Assembly (NCBI GenBank): GCA_050180895.1
Contig: JBFXDS010000004.1
Coordinates: 248,001-312,000, forward strand
DNA: 64,000 nt
Direction of reading: 5' to 3'
Source of the DNA: JBGPEQ01 sp050180895
GTDB taxonomy: Bacteria > Pseudomonadota > Alphaproteobacteria > Dongiales > Dongiaceae
Shown here: positions 45,516 to 60,268 of the stretch, one piece after another
Position numbering within the stretch: position 1 is the stretch's first letter
Layout: every line of letters starts with the position of its first letter
Notes under the pieces: generated by a model
What the model was told of the DNA's origin: nothing
The model's database searches: none
The model's input: the letters and a program-made list of their open reading frames with translations, nothing else
Program-made: the position numbers and the translations under genes

Positions 45516-47779
45516 CACCGTCCCTTGCCGTTGCTCTCCATCGCCTTCAGCACGACCGGTGGCGACATCGGGATCTCCGTGAGCCGCACGCCTGCCGCCG
45601 CGGAGATCGCGTTGGCGACGGCCGCCAGCGGCGGCACGATCGAGGTCTCGCCGACCCCGCGCACGCCGTAGGGATGGCCGGGATTCGGCACCTCGACGAT
45701 CACCGTGTCGATCATAGGCAGGTCGGAGCAGACGGGGATGCGGTAGTCGAGGAAGCCCGGATTCTGCAGCCGTCCGTCCTTGCCGTAGATGTAGCCCTCG
45801 TTGATCGCCCAGCCGATGCCCTGGGCAGCACCGCCCTGGTACTGGCCCTCGACATAGCTCGGGTGGATCGCCTTGCCGGCATCCTGGATCACGGTGTAGC
45901 GCTTGACGAGGGTGCGTCCTGTTTCCTTGTCGATCTCGGCGTCGCAGAGATGCACGGCGAAGCTGACGCCGGCACCCTCGGCATTGATCTCGTTGTGGCC
46001 TGCGATCGGGCCGCCGGTGGTGGCCGCCTGCTTGGCGATGTCGGCGAGGGACAGCGGCTCGAAGGTTCCGGCATTGGCGCCCGCGGGCTTGGCGTAGCCC
46101 TTCTCCCACACCACGGCCTCCGGCGGGATGCCCCAGATCTTCGCCGCGCGACCGCACAGCTTGCCGATGCAGTCTCGGGCGGCCTCGATGGTAGCCATAC
46201 CCGTGGAGAAGGTGGTGCGGCTGCCTTCGGTGATGTCGTTGTAGCCAAGCGAGCTGGTATCGGCGCAGACCGTGCGCACCCGGTCATAGGGGATGCCCAG
46301 CTCCTCGGCCGCGATCTGGCACATCGAAGCGCGAGAGCCACCGATATCGACCGTGCCGACAGTGAGCACAACGGTGCCGTCGATGTGAACGTTGAGCGAC
46401 ACGGCGGTCTGTCCACCGAAGTTGAACCAGAAGCCGGCGGCCATGCCGCGGCCCTGATTCGGGCCGAGCGGAGCCGTGTAGTTCGGGTGCTTCTTGGCGG
46501 CCTGCAGGCACTCGATGAGGCCGATGCGGTTGTATTTGGGACCGTAGGAGGATTTCGTGCCCTCCTTGGCGGCGTTCTTCAGGCGCAGGTCGATCGGATC
46601 CATGCCGATCTTCTTCGCGAGCTCGTCGAGGACGCTCTCGACGCCGAAGGCCACCATCGGCGCACTCGGGGCGCGGTAGGCGGCGAGCTTCGGCCGGTTG
46701 GAGACGACGTCGTATCCAATGGCCTTGCAGTTCTCGAGGTCGTAAGCGGCGAACGCCGACATGGCGCCCATATCGACGAGCGAGCCGACGAACGGCCCGC
46801 CGGTGAAGCGGATGTCGGCGAGGCCGGCGGTGATACGGCCGTCCTTCCTGGCGCCGATCTTGATGTCCATGCTGCTGGCCGCGGTGGGGCCGGTGGCGCG
46901 GAACACCTCCTCGCGGGTCATCACCAGCTTCACGGGGCGATTGGCCTTGCGCGACAGCGCGAGGGCGACCGGCTCGATGAAGACGGTGGTCTTGCCGCCG
47001 AAGCCGCCGCCGATCTCCGACGGCGTGACGCGCAGCTTCGCCACGTCCATGCCGAGCAGGGCCGCGGAGACGTTGCGGATCATGTAGTGGCCCTGGGTGC
47101 AGACCCAGAGTTCGCCCTGCCCGTCCGGCCCGACATTGGCGAGGCAGGCATGCGGCTCGATATAGCCCTGGTGCGTCGCCTCGGTCCTGAAGCGGCGCTC
47201 GACGATGACGTCGGCCTGCCTGAAGCCGGCTTCGACGTCGCCGTGGCCGAACTCGTGGCGGTAGGCGACGTTGGACGCCCTCTTGGGCGCCGGGTCGACG
47301 CCGCCCGTGATCATGTCGTCATGCAGCAGCGGCGCGCCGGGCTTCATGGCCTCGTCCACGTCGGTGACGTGCGGCAGCACCTCGTAGTCGACCTTGATCA
47401 GCTTCAGCGCCTTGCGGGCGATCGAGGCGCTGGCGGCGGCGACGGCGGCGACGGCGTGGCCGTCATAGAACACCTTGTCGCGGGCCATCACGTTCCAGAG
47501 GACGTCGCGCAGCGCGGGCTCGCGTTCCTTGAAGTCGTCGCGCGTCACGATTGCCTTCACGCCCGGCAGCTTGGCCGCCTTGGACACGTCGATCGACTTG
47601 ATCTTCGCGTGGGCGTGCGGGCTGCGCAGGATCTTGCCAATGAGCATGCCCGGCGCCACGGCATCGGCGCCGAACTTGGCGCGGCCTGTCACCTTGTCGA
47701 TGCCGTCCGGGCGGATGGGACGCGTCCCGACGACGTCGAACTTGTGGGTGGCGGGATCGAGGTTGGGATCAAGCGGCAT
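45515..47779 (-). CDS. Molybdenum hydroxylase large subunit (CoxL/XdhB-like)
   Basis: 754 residues of the xanthine dehydrogenase/aldehyde oxidase/CO dehydrogenase family. Visible are the N-terminal GRAKFGADAVAPGMLIGKIL domain, EIGGGFGGKT (molybdopterin contact), YRAPSAPMVAFGVESVLDEL, and the catalytic Glu in RGVGETSIVPP. The CoxL-specific active-site Cys loop (AYRCSF) is absent, reading AYRAPSAPM instead, so this is not a form I CO dehydrogenase. It hydroxylates an aromatic, heterocyclic or aldehyde substrate. The genes for FAD and 2Fe-2S subunits lie just upstream, forming a three-subunit enzyme. Confidence 0.93.
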   Translation of the reverse strand: MPLDPNLDPATHKFDVVGTRPIRPDGIDKVTGRAKFGADAVAPGMLIGKILRSPHAHAKIKSIDVSKAAKLPGVKAIVTRDDFKEREPALRDVLWNVMARDKVFYDGHAVAAVAAASASIARKALKLIKVDYEVLPHVTDVDEAMKPGAPLLHDDMITGGVDPAPKRASNVAYRHEFGHGDVEAGFRQADVIVERRFRTEATHQGYIEPHACLANVGPDGQGELWVCTQGHYMIRNVSAALLGMDVAKLRVTPSEIGGGFGGKTTVFIEPVALALSRKANRPVKLVMTREEVFRATGPTAASSMDIKIGARKDGRITAGLADIRFTGGPFVGSLVDMGAMSAFAAYDLENCKAIGYDVVSNRPKLAAYRAPSAPMVAFGVESVLDELAKKIGMDPIDLRLKNAAKEGTKSSYGPKYNRIGLIECLQAAKKHPNYTAPLGPNQGRGMAAGFWFNFGGQTAVSLNVHIDGTVVLTVGTVDIGGSRASMCQIAAEELGIPYDRVRTVCADTSSLGYNDITEGSRTTFSTGMATIEAARDCIGKLCGRAAKIWGIPPEAVVWEKGYAKPAGANAGTFEPLSLADIAKQAATTGGPIAGHNEINAEGAGVSFAVHLCDAEIDKETGRTLVKRYTVIQDAGKAIHPSYVEGQYQGGAAQGIGWAINEGYIYGKDGRLQNPGFLDYRIPVCSDLPMIDTVIVEVPNPGHPYGVRGVGETSIVPPLAAVANAISAAAGVRLTEIPMSPPVVLKAMESNGKGR

Positions 47780-47782
47780 GGA

Positions 47783-48259
47783 TCAACCCTTTCTCATCTC
47801 AGCGGCGGCGGCCTGAACGGCGCGTACGATCTTGTCATAGCCGGTGCAGCGGCAGAGATTGCCGGCCAGCCCGAAGCGGATCTCGGTCTCTGTCGGGTTG
47901 GGGTTGTGGTCGAGCAGTGCCTTGGCGGCGACCAGGAATCCGGGGGTACAGATACCGCATTGCAGAGCGGCGTGCTCCAGAAACTTCTTCTGCAGGGGGT
48001 GCAGCTTGTCGCCGCTGGCGAGACCCTCAACGGTGCCGATCTGACGGCCCTCGGCCTCGGCACCCAGCACCAGGCAGGAGCAGACCAGGCGGCCGTCGAC
48101 GGTGACGCTGCAGGCGCCGCAATCGCCGGTGCCGCAACCTTCCTTGGCGCCGGTCAGGCCGAGCCGGTCGCGCAGCACGTCGAGCAGCGTCTCGTCGGCC
48201 TCGCAGAGAAATTCGACGGCGTCGCCGTTGACGGTGGTGGAGACGTGGACCCGCGACAT
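47783..48259 (-). CDS. Molybdenum hydroxylase 2Fe-2S subunit (CoxS-like)
   Basis: 158 residues with two [2Fe-2S] domains. The plant ferredoxin-type cluster ligands are in GAKEGCGTGDCGACSVTVDG plus the later Cys of VCSCLVLG. The helical-bundle cluster ligands are in QCGICTPGFL and GNLCRCTGYDKI. It conducts electrons from the molybdenum site to FAD. Its start overlaps the FAD-subunit stop by 1 nt, and the large-subunit gene starts 3 nt downstream. Confidence 0.95.
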   Translation of the reverse strand: MSRVHVSTTVNGDAVEFLCEADETLLDVLRDRLGLTGAKEGCGTGDCGACSVTVDGRLVCSCLVLGAEAEGRQIGTVEGLASGDKLHPLQKKFLEHAALQCGICTPGFLVAAKALLDHNPNPTETEIRFGLAGNLCRCTGYDKIVRAVQAAAAEMRKG

Positions 48260-49119
48260 TACTTCCCCCTTGCGCGCTTCAGGGCGATGGCGGCCGCGCG
48301 GCGCGCCAGCACGCCGGCCACTTTGATGCGAAATTCCTTGGTGCCGCGCTTGTCGTCGATCGGCCGGCAGGCCGCCGAGCAGGCAGCAGCCAGCTTGTCG
48401 AGCGCGACGGCATCGATCTTGGTGCCGATCAGAGCCTTGGCGGCCTCCGGCACCAGCAGCACCCGCTCTGCCACGGCGCCGAGCCCGACGCGGGCGGCGG
48501 TGCAGACGCCCTTGGCATCGAGCGTCAGGTTCACGCCGACGCCGACCACGGCGATGTCCATCTCCGTGCGCGGGATGAATCTCAAATAGGCGTCGCCCGA
48601 CCTGGGCGGCCGCTTCGGCAACAGAATGGCCTCGACCAACTCGCCCTTCTTCAGCGAGGTCTTACCCGGACCGGCGGCGACCTTCTCGACCGGGATGTTG
48701 CGCTTGCCCTTGGGGCCCGCGACCACGGCGACGGCCCCGGCAGCGACCAGGGCAGGCACGCTGTCGGCGGCCGGCGAGGCGTTGCAGAGATTCCCGACGA
48801 GCGTGGCGCGACCCTGGATCTGGTGCGAGCCGATGAGGTTGGCGGCCTCGACCACGCCGGGCCAAGCCTTCTTCAGGGCCTTATGCTCGCCGAGTTCGGC
48901 GCCGGAGACGGCGGCCCCGATGCGGAAGCCACCGCCCTTCGCGGTGATGTCGCGCATGCCCGGGATGCGCTTCACGTCGACCAGCAGGTCGGGCGAAATC
49001 CGATCGGTCTTCATCTGCACGAGCAGGTCGGTTCCGCCGGCCAGGATTCGCGCCGATCCGCGTGCCTGCGACATCAGGGTCACGGCCGCCTTGACCGTTC
49101 CCGGAGATTCATAACGCAT
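48259..49119 (-). CDS. Molybdenum hydroxylase FAD-binding subunit (CoxM-like)
   Basis: 286 residues of the CoxM/XdhA FAD type. ILAGGTDLLVQMK is the FAD pyrophosphate loop; the TLVGNLCNASPAADSVPAL motif also contacts FAD; the C-terminal third is the CO dehydrogenase flavoprotein C domain. It is the first gene of the hydroxylase operon (FAD, 2Fe-2S, Mo, MoaD/ThiS). The 482-bp upstream region separates it from the divergent giant kinase gene. Confidence 0.93.
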   Translation of the reverse strand: MRYESPGTVKAAVTLMSQARGSARILAGGTDLLVQMKTDRISPDLLVDVKRIPGMRDITAKGGGFRIGAAVSGAELGEHKALKKAWPGVVEAANLIGSHQIQGRATLVGNLCNASPAADSVPALVAAGAVAVVAGPKGKRNIPVEKVAAGPGKTSLKKGELVEAILLPKRPPRSGDAYLRFIPRTEMDIAVVGVGVNLTLDAKGVCTAARVGLGAVAERVLLVPEAAKALIGTKIDAVALDKLAAACSAACRPIDDKRGTKEFRIKVAGVLARRAAAIALKRARGK

Positions 49120-49601
49120 GGGCCTCGCCTATTGTTGTTTCGCTCCCCGCGCCCGTACGCGTGGACGGCCCTATCCATAGCAAGTCCGCGGCGGTGAGGC
49201 GAGGCCCGTCAGGACAACAGTGGCATAGTCTGTACAGAGGCCTGTATCCGAGTTGGAACTTTTTTCGAAGCGCAGGGTTTTGACCGTGCAGGAGTATGCC
49301 TTCGGGGTAGCATGGCGGGGGGATCAAGCGGGGCGAACGTGCCGGGAGCGAGGAGGTCCCCTCCTAAGGGGTCAGCACGACCGCAGTGTCAGCCACACGG
49401 GGAAGCGAAGCGCCGTGGCGACCATCGGCGATCAGGCACCAGCAGCCTCGATAACCTGCTGCAAGTTCTTGATAAAATTTCACAACTCTCTGTATTTTCC
49501 CAATTAAATCCAGATGAACGGGTGCGACAGGCGGCGCCTGGCCGGTACCCAATCCATACCGAGCTCAGCGTTACATACGCGGCATACACGCGGGGGAAGA
49601 G
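49120..49601. other. Divergent intergenic region, hydroxylase / giant kinase
   Basis: A 482-bp noncoding stretch with promoters expected in both directions. It contains a small SD/anti-SD-like hairpin (AGGAGG TCCC CTCCT, near 49,350-49,366) and an AT-rich patch at 49,466-49,508, unusual for this genome, which carries the promoter-like sequence listed separately. No credible gene was found. Confidence 0.45.
49469..49498 (+). promoter_or_regulatory. Possible sigma-70-type promoter for the giant kinase gene
   Basis: TTGATA (49,469-49,474) and TATTTT (49,493-49,498) are separated by 18 bp, in an AT-rich island 104 bp before the kinase start codon. The match to consensus is moderate and no start site is known. 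Confidence 0.3.
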
Positions 49602-55919
<6,318 letters not shown>

Positions 55920-55926
55920 AACCGGC

Positions 55927-57825
55927 ATGACCGTCGACGAAAAGGTCAACATTCTTCTGGTCGACGATCAGCCGGCCAAGCTGCTCAGCTACGAGACCAT
56001 CCTGCGCGAGCTCGGCGAGACGCTGCTCAAAGCCAATTCGGCCCAGGAGGCATTCCAGCATCTGCTCAGGACCGACGTTGCGGTCGTCCTCGTCGACGTT
56101 TTCATGCCGGACCTGGACGGCTTCGAGCTTGCTAGGATGATCCGCGAGCATCCGCGCTTCCAGAAGACGGCGATCATCTTCATATCCGCCGTTCTGCTCA
56201 CCGATCTCGACTTCCTGCAGGGCTACCGCTACGGCGCGGTGGACTACATCTCCGTGCCTGTCATTCCGGAGATCCTGCGAGCCAAGGTCAAGGTGTTTGC
56301 CGAGCTCTATCGCAAGACCCAGCAACTCGAGCGCCTCAACCGCGAACTGGAGCAGCGCGTGGTCGAGCGGACGGCGGCACTGGAAGCCTCCACCGCAGAA
56401 CTGCGCAAGAATGAGGAGCGTCTGCGGCTGGCGTTCGACGCGGCCCAGATGGGATGGTGGGACTATGATATAGCCGCCGACAAGGTGACGTGGTCGTCGA
56501 GCCTGGTCCGCATCATGGGCTTCTCCCCGGAGTCGTTCGGCGCGACCCTCGAAGGTGCGCTCGACCACGTCCATGCCGACGACCGGCAGCGGTTCCTCTC
56601 TCTCGTACGGCAGGGCATCGCAGAGAAGAACGGCGGCAGCTGCGAACTTCGGTTCATCCGTCCGGATGGATCGTTCCGATGGTCCCTGGCCGCCGGCCAA
56701 GTGATCCGCGATGCCAAGGACCGGCCGACCCACTTCGCCGGCGTCGACCTCGATATCACCGCGCGCAAAGAGGCGGAGGAACGCCAACTCATGCTCGTGC
56801 GCGAACTCGACCACCGGGCCAAGAACCTGCTCGCCGTCGTGCAATCGGTGCTGCATCTGAGCCATGCCGAGACGATGTCGGAGTTCATCGCTTCGGTGGA
56901 CGGCCGTATCCGCGCGCTGTCGCGGGCGCACGATCTGCTCTCGGAGACGCGATGGCAGAGCGTCGAGCTCGGCCGCATCGTCAAGGAGGAGATCGCGCCC
57001 TTCGCCGCCGATCCGGCGAGAGCCATCAGGGCCGAAGGCCCGGCCGTCTCGTTGCATCCCGCATCGGCTCAATCCGTGGCTCTCGCCCTGCACGAGCTCG
57101 TGACCAATGCCGTAAAGTACGGCGCGCTGTCCGTGCCGCAGGGCGCAGTCGCGCTGTCATGGCAGCTGGATCCGGAGGCCGTGGTATTGCGCTGGATCGA
57201 AAGGGGCGGCCCTCCCGTGCGCGTGCCCGGCCGCAAAGGTTTCGGCACCCGCGTCATCAGCGCTAGCATCGAGCACCAGCTCCGCGGGAGCGCCGTCTTC
57301 GACTGGCATACGGATGGCCTGCAATGCTCACTGACGATCCCGCGGAGCAGTTTCGATGCGACCCGGCGCGCCCACAACGGCCAGCCGGAAAGTGTGCCGA
57401 TCGAAACCGCACACCCACGGATCCCGATCCGGGGCCGCCAGATTCTCCTCGTCGAGGACGAGGCGCTGATCGGAATCATGATGCGCAACGTGCTGACCGA
57501 CCTCGGCTTTACCGTCGTCGGCCCGATCACCGATGTGGCGCGGGCGCTAGCCGCAGCGAAGGAGGGCTCCATCAACGGCGCCATCCTGGACATCAATCTG
57601 GATGGTGAGCCGATCTATCCGGTCGCCGACGCGCTGACGCGCCGCGGCATCCCGTTCCTCTTTCTGACCGGCTACGGCGCGGATGGAATCGACCGTCGAT
57701 ATGCGCACGTCCCCGCGCTCGAAAAGCCGATCGAGCCGGAGACGCTTCGTCATCTCTTCGTCGAGGCTTCAGCCGAGCACGGCATGTCCGCCCGACCGCC
57801 CGAGGACATCGCCATCCTGCAATAG
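55927..57825 (+). CDS. REC-PAS-HWE histidine kinase-REC hybrid protein
   Basis: 632 residues: an N-terminal receiver (phosphoacceptor Asp57 in VLVDVFMPDLDG), a coiled coil (about 130-165), a PAS domain (about 160-275, NEERLRLAFDAAQMGWWDYD), an HWE-type kinase core (RELDHRAKNLLAVVQS with His296; ALHELVTNAVKYGALS; W-x-E in LRWIERGGPPV), and a C-terminal receiver (Asp555 in AILDINLDG). HWE kinases are characteristic of alphaproteobacteria. The start lies 7 nt after the giant kinase stop, so both are co-expressed and its N-terminal receiver may accept phosphate from that kinase (inference). No DNA-binding output domain is present. Confidence 0.92.
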   Translation: MTVDEKVNILLVDDQPAKLLSYETILRELGETLLKANSAQEAFQHLLRTDVAVVLVDVFMPDLDGFELARMIREHPRFQKTAIIFISAVLLTDLDFLQGYRYGAVDYISVPVIPEILRAKVKVFAELYRKTQQLERLNRELEQRVVERTAALEASTAELRKNEERLRLAFDAAQMGWWDYDIAADKVTWSSSLVRIMGFSPESFGATLEGALDHVHADDRQRFLSLVRQGIAEKNGGSCELRFIRPDGSFRWSLAAGQVIRDAKDRPTHFAGVDLDITARKEAEERQLMLVRELDHRAKNLLAVVQSVLHLSHAETMSEFIASVDGRIRALSRAHDLLSETRWQSVELGRIVKEEIAPFAADPARAIRAEGPAVSLHPASAQSVALALHELVTNAVKYGALSVPQGAVALSWQLDPEAVVLRWIERGGPPVRVPGRKGFGTRVISASIEHQLRGSAVFDWHTDGLQCSLTIPRSSFDATRRAHNGQPESVPIETAHPRIPIRGRQILLVEDEALIGIMMRNVLTDLGFTVVGPITDVARALAAAKEGSINGAILDINLDGEPIYPVADALTRRGIPFLFLTGYGADGIDRRYAHVPALEKPIEPETLRHLFVEASAEHGMSARPPEDIAILQ

Positions 57826-57850
57826 GCAAGCGCGCCATGGGCCGTCGCCT

Positions 57851-58132
57851 TCACGGGCCGCGGCCGGCCTGCAGATTCTTGCGTACGACCGCGATGATGA
57901 TCAGCGTGAACGCAGCGAGACGCAATAGATAGATCCAGCTCTGCTCTTCGCGCGGGATCCCGCCGAGCGCCACCAGCCCCTGGTTGAGGGCAAGCAGCCA
58001 GAAAGCGCAGGCGAAGGCCACGAAGAGGCCGTCGCCGGTTCTCCTCCAGAAGCGCAGGAAGAACAGGCCGGCGACGACGAAGCCCATGGTGATCGCCCCC
58101 GAAACGAAGTGGAAGATTGGATATCCGAACAT
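57851..58132 (-). CDS. Small membrane protein, DUF5985-like (93 aa)
   Basis: Three hydrophobic segments (FHFVSGAITMGFVVAGLFFL; LFVAFACAFWLLALNQGLVA; YLLRLAAFTLIIIAVV) separated by short charged loops. It resembles small proteins annotated DUF5985, recalled from memory and not checked. It follows a second small membrane protein gene with a 12-nt gap. The kinase gene at 55,927-57,825 converges on it. Function unknown. Confidence 0.7.
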   Translation of the reverse strand: MFGYPIFHFVSGAITMGFVVAGLFFLRFWRRTGDGLFVAFACAFWLLALNQGLVALGGIPREEQSWIYLLRLAAFTLIIIAVVRKNLQAGRGP

Positions 58133-58144
58133 CGCACAGCTCCC

Positions 58145-58411
58145 CTACTCGGCTTCCCACACGAAGCCGTAGAGCAAGACCGCGATCGCGGCTAGTGACG
58201 ACAGATGTCGCAACGGAACCAGGTTAACGTCGGAAAAGAGGACGGCATCAGCGAACAGGAATATGCTGTTTGCCGCCAGCCCGACGAAACAGAGGGCGCT
58301 CCACAGCAGCAGCTTCGTCCGGCTTCGCCGGTAGCTCCGGATCAGCAGGACGGCGCAGAGCAGGCTGGTCGCCAGGCACAGCAGATAGACTGTCGCTGGG
58401 AATATCTGCAT
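58145..58411 (-). CDS. Small membrane protein, DUF5985-like (88 aa)
   Basis: Three hydrophobic segments (VYLLCLATSLLCAVLLIRSY; LLLWSALCFVGLAANSIFLF; LSSLAAIAVLLYGFVWE). It pairs with the next small membrane protein gene and lies 6 nt downstream of the winged-helix-like gene, so the three form an operon. Both membrane proteins could form a hetero-oligomer; that is inference. Confidence 0.72.
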   Translation of the reverse strand: MQIFPATVYLLCLATSLLCAVLLIRSYRRSRTKLLLWSALCFVGLAANSIFLFADAVLFSDVNLVPLRHLSSLAAIAVLLYGFVWEAE

Positions 58412-58417
58412 GATCGC

Positions 58418-58783
58418 TCAATCCTTCTTCACTTTGAATGCGTCGGCGAATGTCTGAATCTTCTCGTTCGGTGCGGCCAGGACGGCCTTGACGACGGCGA
58501 GCGGCCGCGCCGCATAGGCCGCCTCGAGTTCGTGAACCGCACGCTCCAGTTCGGCCGTCGCCGCCCTGTAGCGATATTGGCCGCTCTCCTCCGTCACCAG
58601 CCCCGCTTGCTTGAATTTCGCGAGGAGATCCGCGACCAAGCCCAGACTGCCCCGCAGTTCCCGGTTCAAATCGTCGGCGCTCCAGGATCGTGCCCGCTCG
58701 CGCGACATCAGGAGCAGCAGCTCAAGCGCCCAGACGGACTTGAGATTGTCGCGGATGAGGCGCTGGAGAGCTTCCGGAATCAA
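58418..58783 (-). CDS. Winged-helix-like small protein (121 aa)
   Basis: The N-terminal 75 residues fit a winged-helix fold: VWALELLLLMSRERARSWSA, then LVADLLAKFKQAGLVTEE as recognition helix and wing, with YRYRAAT closing it. The remainder is two helices. It may bind DNA or be a protein-interaction module. It is the first gene of a three-gene set with two small membrane proteins, next to two sensor kinases. I do not recognise a characterised family. Confidence 0.65.
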   Translation of the reverse strand: MIPEALQRLIRDNLKSVWALELLLLMSRERARSWSADDLNRELRGSLGLVADLLAKFKQAGLVTEESGQYRYRAATAELERAVHELEAAYAARPLAVVKAVLAAPNEKIQTFADAFKVKKD

Positions 58784-58902
58784 GCGACCCCCGGGCGATT
58801 GCTGGAGCGCATCAACGGACGGCGCGCGTGGACCGGACGAGGCGTCAGCCTTGCCGCGGGCATGTCGTCAATGCTCGATCATGGGTGGGATCGATCGGGC
58901 GG

Positions 58903-59163
58903 TCAACATTTCGCCGGAAGATTCGGTCTCGCGCGCATCACGCCGGCTGCGCGCGGCGGTCGCCGCGGGGGATTTTGCGGTACTGTTTCCGCATTCCAGT
59001 TCAGCAGGCTGTACTCCTCATCGGCCGTCGGATAGACGATCGCGGCGCGCCGGCCCGGTAGGCGCGCCCAGGCCGAGGCAGCGCGGCAGCGGTTCGGCGT
59101 CGTCCGGCGGATCCATCCGTAGAGTGGCTCCCACTCCGGGAACGAGAAAGTCAAAAGCAGCAT
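58903..59163 (-). CDS. Possible small hypothetical protein (86 aa)
   Basis: Its ATG overlaps the stop of the class II aldolase gene by 1 nt (TGATG), the usual coupling geometry. The first 60 residues look protein-like (LLLTFSFPEWEPLYGWIRR; VYPTADEEYSLLNWNAETVP), but the tail is Pro/Arg-rich and may be readthrough of noncoding DNA. No family is recognised. The rest of the 58,784-59,162 interval shows nothing else. Confidence 0.32.
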   Translation of the reverse strand: MLLLTFSFPEWEPLYGWIRRTTPNRCRAASAWARLPGRRAAIVYPTADEEYSLLNWNAETVPQNPPRRPPRAAGVMRARPNLPAKC

Positions 59164-59888
59164 CAGCGCTTGCGTGTTCCAGGGGTCTTGCGCCGCCGGA
59201 CTGTGGCTGCAGCGGCGCGCTTCGGCGGCTCGGGCTTGGGCCGGGGACCGTAGTTCTTGAACTTCTCGACCACATGGCCGATCTCGGCGTCCGACAGGGT
59301 CTGCGCGCCGCCGATCTGCAGCGCCAGATAGTACTGCCGGGCCAAGGTCTCCAGCTCGACGGCGAGCCACAGCGCGCGCTTGAGGTTGGCGCCCGTCGCG
59401 ATCATGCCGTGGTTTGCCAGCAGGCAGCAGGTGCGCCCCTCCAGCGCGCGCAAGGCATTCTCCGACAATTCCTTGGTCCCGTAGGTCGCGTAGGGCGCCA
59501 CGCGGATCGTCGGCCCGCCGGCGGCGGCGATCATGTAGTGGATCGCCGGGATCTCCCGGCCGCAGATGGCGAGCGTCGTCGCGTAGGTGCTGTGGGTATG
59601 GACGACGGAGCCGACCTCCGGCCGCGCCCGCATGATGTCGAGATGAAAGCGCCATTCCGACGAGGGCTGCATCGGCCCCGTCCAGCTCCCGTACCCGCCC
59701 TCGAGCCGCATGCGGGCGATGTCGCCCGGCGCCATCTCGTCATAGGGCACGCCCGACGGCGTGATCAGCATCGCGTCTCGGTAGCGCGCGCTGATGTTGC
59801 CGGAGGTGCCCTGGTTGATGCCCAGGGGGTTCATCGCACGGCAGGACTCGACGATGCCGCGCCGCAGTTGAAGCTCTTCCTTGGTCAT
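59163..59888 (-). CDS. Class II aldolase/adducin family protein
   Basis: 241 residues. Family marks are LGINQGTSGNISAR (phosphate/substrate loop), MLITPSGVPYDEM, the zinc ligands in VVHTHSTYATTLA (His-x-His) and the later His in CLLANHGMIATG. Members cleave or form sugar phosphates such as fuculose or ribulose phosphate. A Lys/Arg/Pro-rich C-terminal tail is extra. The frame is open to 60191, but the upstream portion is a relic of other genes (listed separately); ATG 59888 is the true start. It is downstream of an enolase-superfamily dehydratase gene, suggesting sugar-acid breakdown. Confidence 0.88.
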   Translation of the reverse strand: MTKEELQLRRGIVESCRAMNPLGINQGTSGNISARYRDAMLITPSGVPYDEMAPGDIARMRLEGGYGSWTGPMQPSSEWRFHLDIMRARPEVGSVVHTHSTYATTLAICGREIPAIHYMIAAAGGPTIRVAPYATYGTKELSENALRALEGRTCCLLANHGMIATGANLKRALWLAVELETLARQYYLALQIGGAQTLSDAEIGHVVEKFKNYGPRPKPEPPKRAAAATVRRRKTPGTRKR

Positions 59889-59966
59889 GACCCGGTCTTC
59901 CGTCAGCAGGGATTGAGAGCGTCGCCATGCGGACGCCCTCGGCGGCGCGTCCTCCGCGACCAATAT

Positions 59967-60247
59967 CTTATATGAATCGGCGACGAGGATGCGGCAGCCG
60001 AACGTCTTCAGCAGCTTGACGACGCGGGTGCCGATGAAGCCGCAGCCGATGAGCACGACGGTCATCTCGCTGAGCTCCGTGCCCGTCACGTTTCGGCCGG
60101 GCGCGTTGGCCAGGGGGATCTGCCGCGCCTTGCAGTCGCCGAGCCGCCGGGCGACGACGGTCCCCACGAGACTTTCGCCGATGACGAGCAAGGCGGCGAT
60201 CAGGACGACCGTGGGGTCGCTGAACCCGGCCAGGGCCTCGCCGATGT
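59967..60247 (-). pseudogene. Mosaic relic: SLC13-type permease joined to 2-hydroxyacid dehydrogenase
   Basis: One reading frame contains two unrelated family fragments. Positions 60,135-60,247 encode EALAGFSDPTVVLIAALLVI and VARRLGD, the opening of an SLC13-type anion permease. Positions 59,967-60,134 encode IPLANAPGRNVT and then GTELSEMTVVLIGCGFIGTR, VVKLLKTFGCRILVADSYK, the substrate-to-Rossmann junction of a D-2-hydroxyacid dehydrogenase with about 40 residues missing between the two halves. A stop lies just upstream of the first fragment. This is decayed DNA left by deletions, sitting between the dehydratase and aldolase genes. Confidence 0.7.
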
Positions 60248-60268
60248 TTCAAACTTCATGTGCGCTCC

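Noticed and set aside
45515..47779. Form I CO dehydrogenase large subunit
   Set aside because: The diagnostic AYRCSF active-site Cys loop is missing; the corresponding region reads AYRAPSAPM.
45491..48589. 1,032-codon plus-strand frame opposite the molybdenum hydroxylase genes
   Set aside because: Antisense to three well-recognised subunits; no family features.
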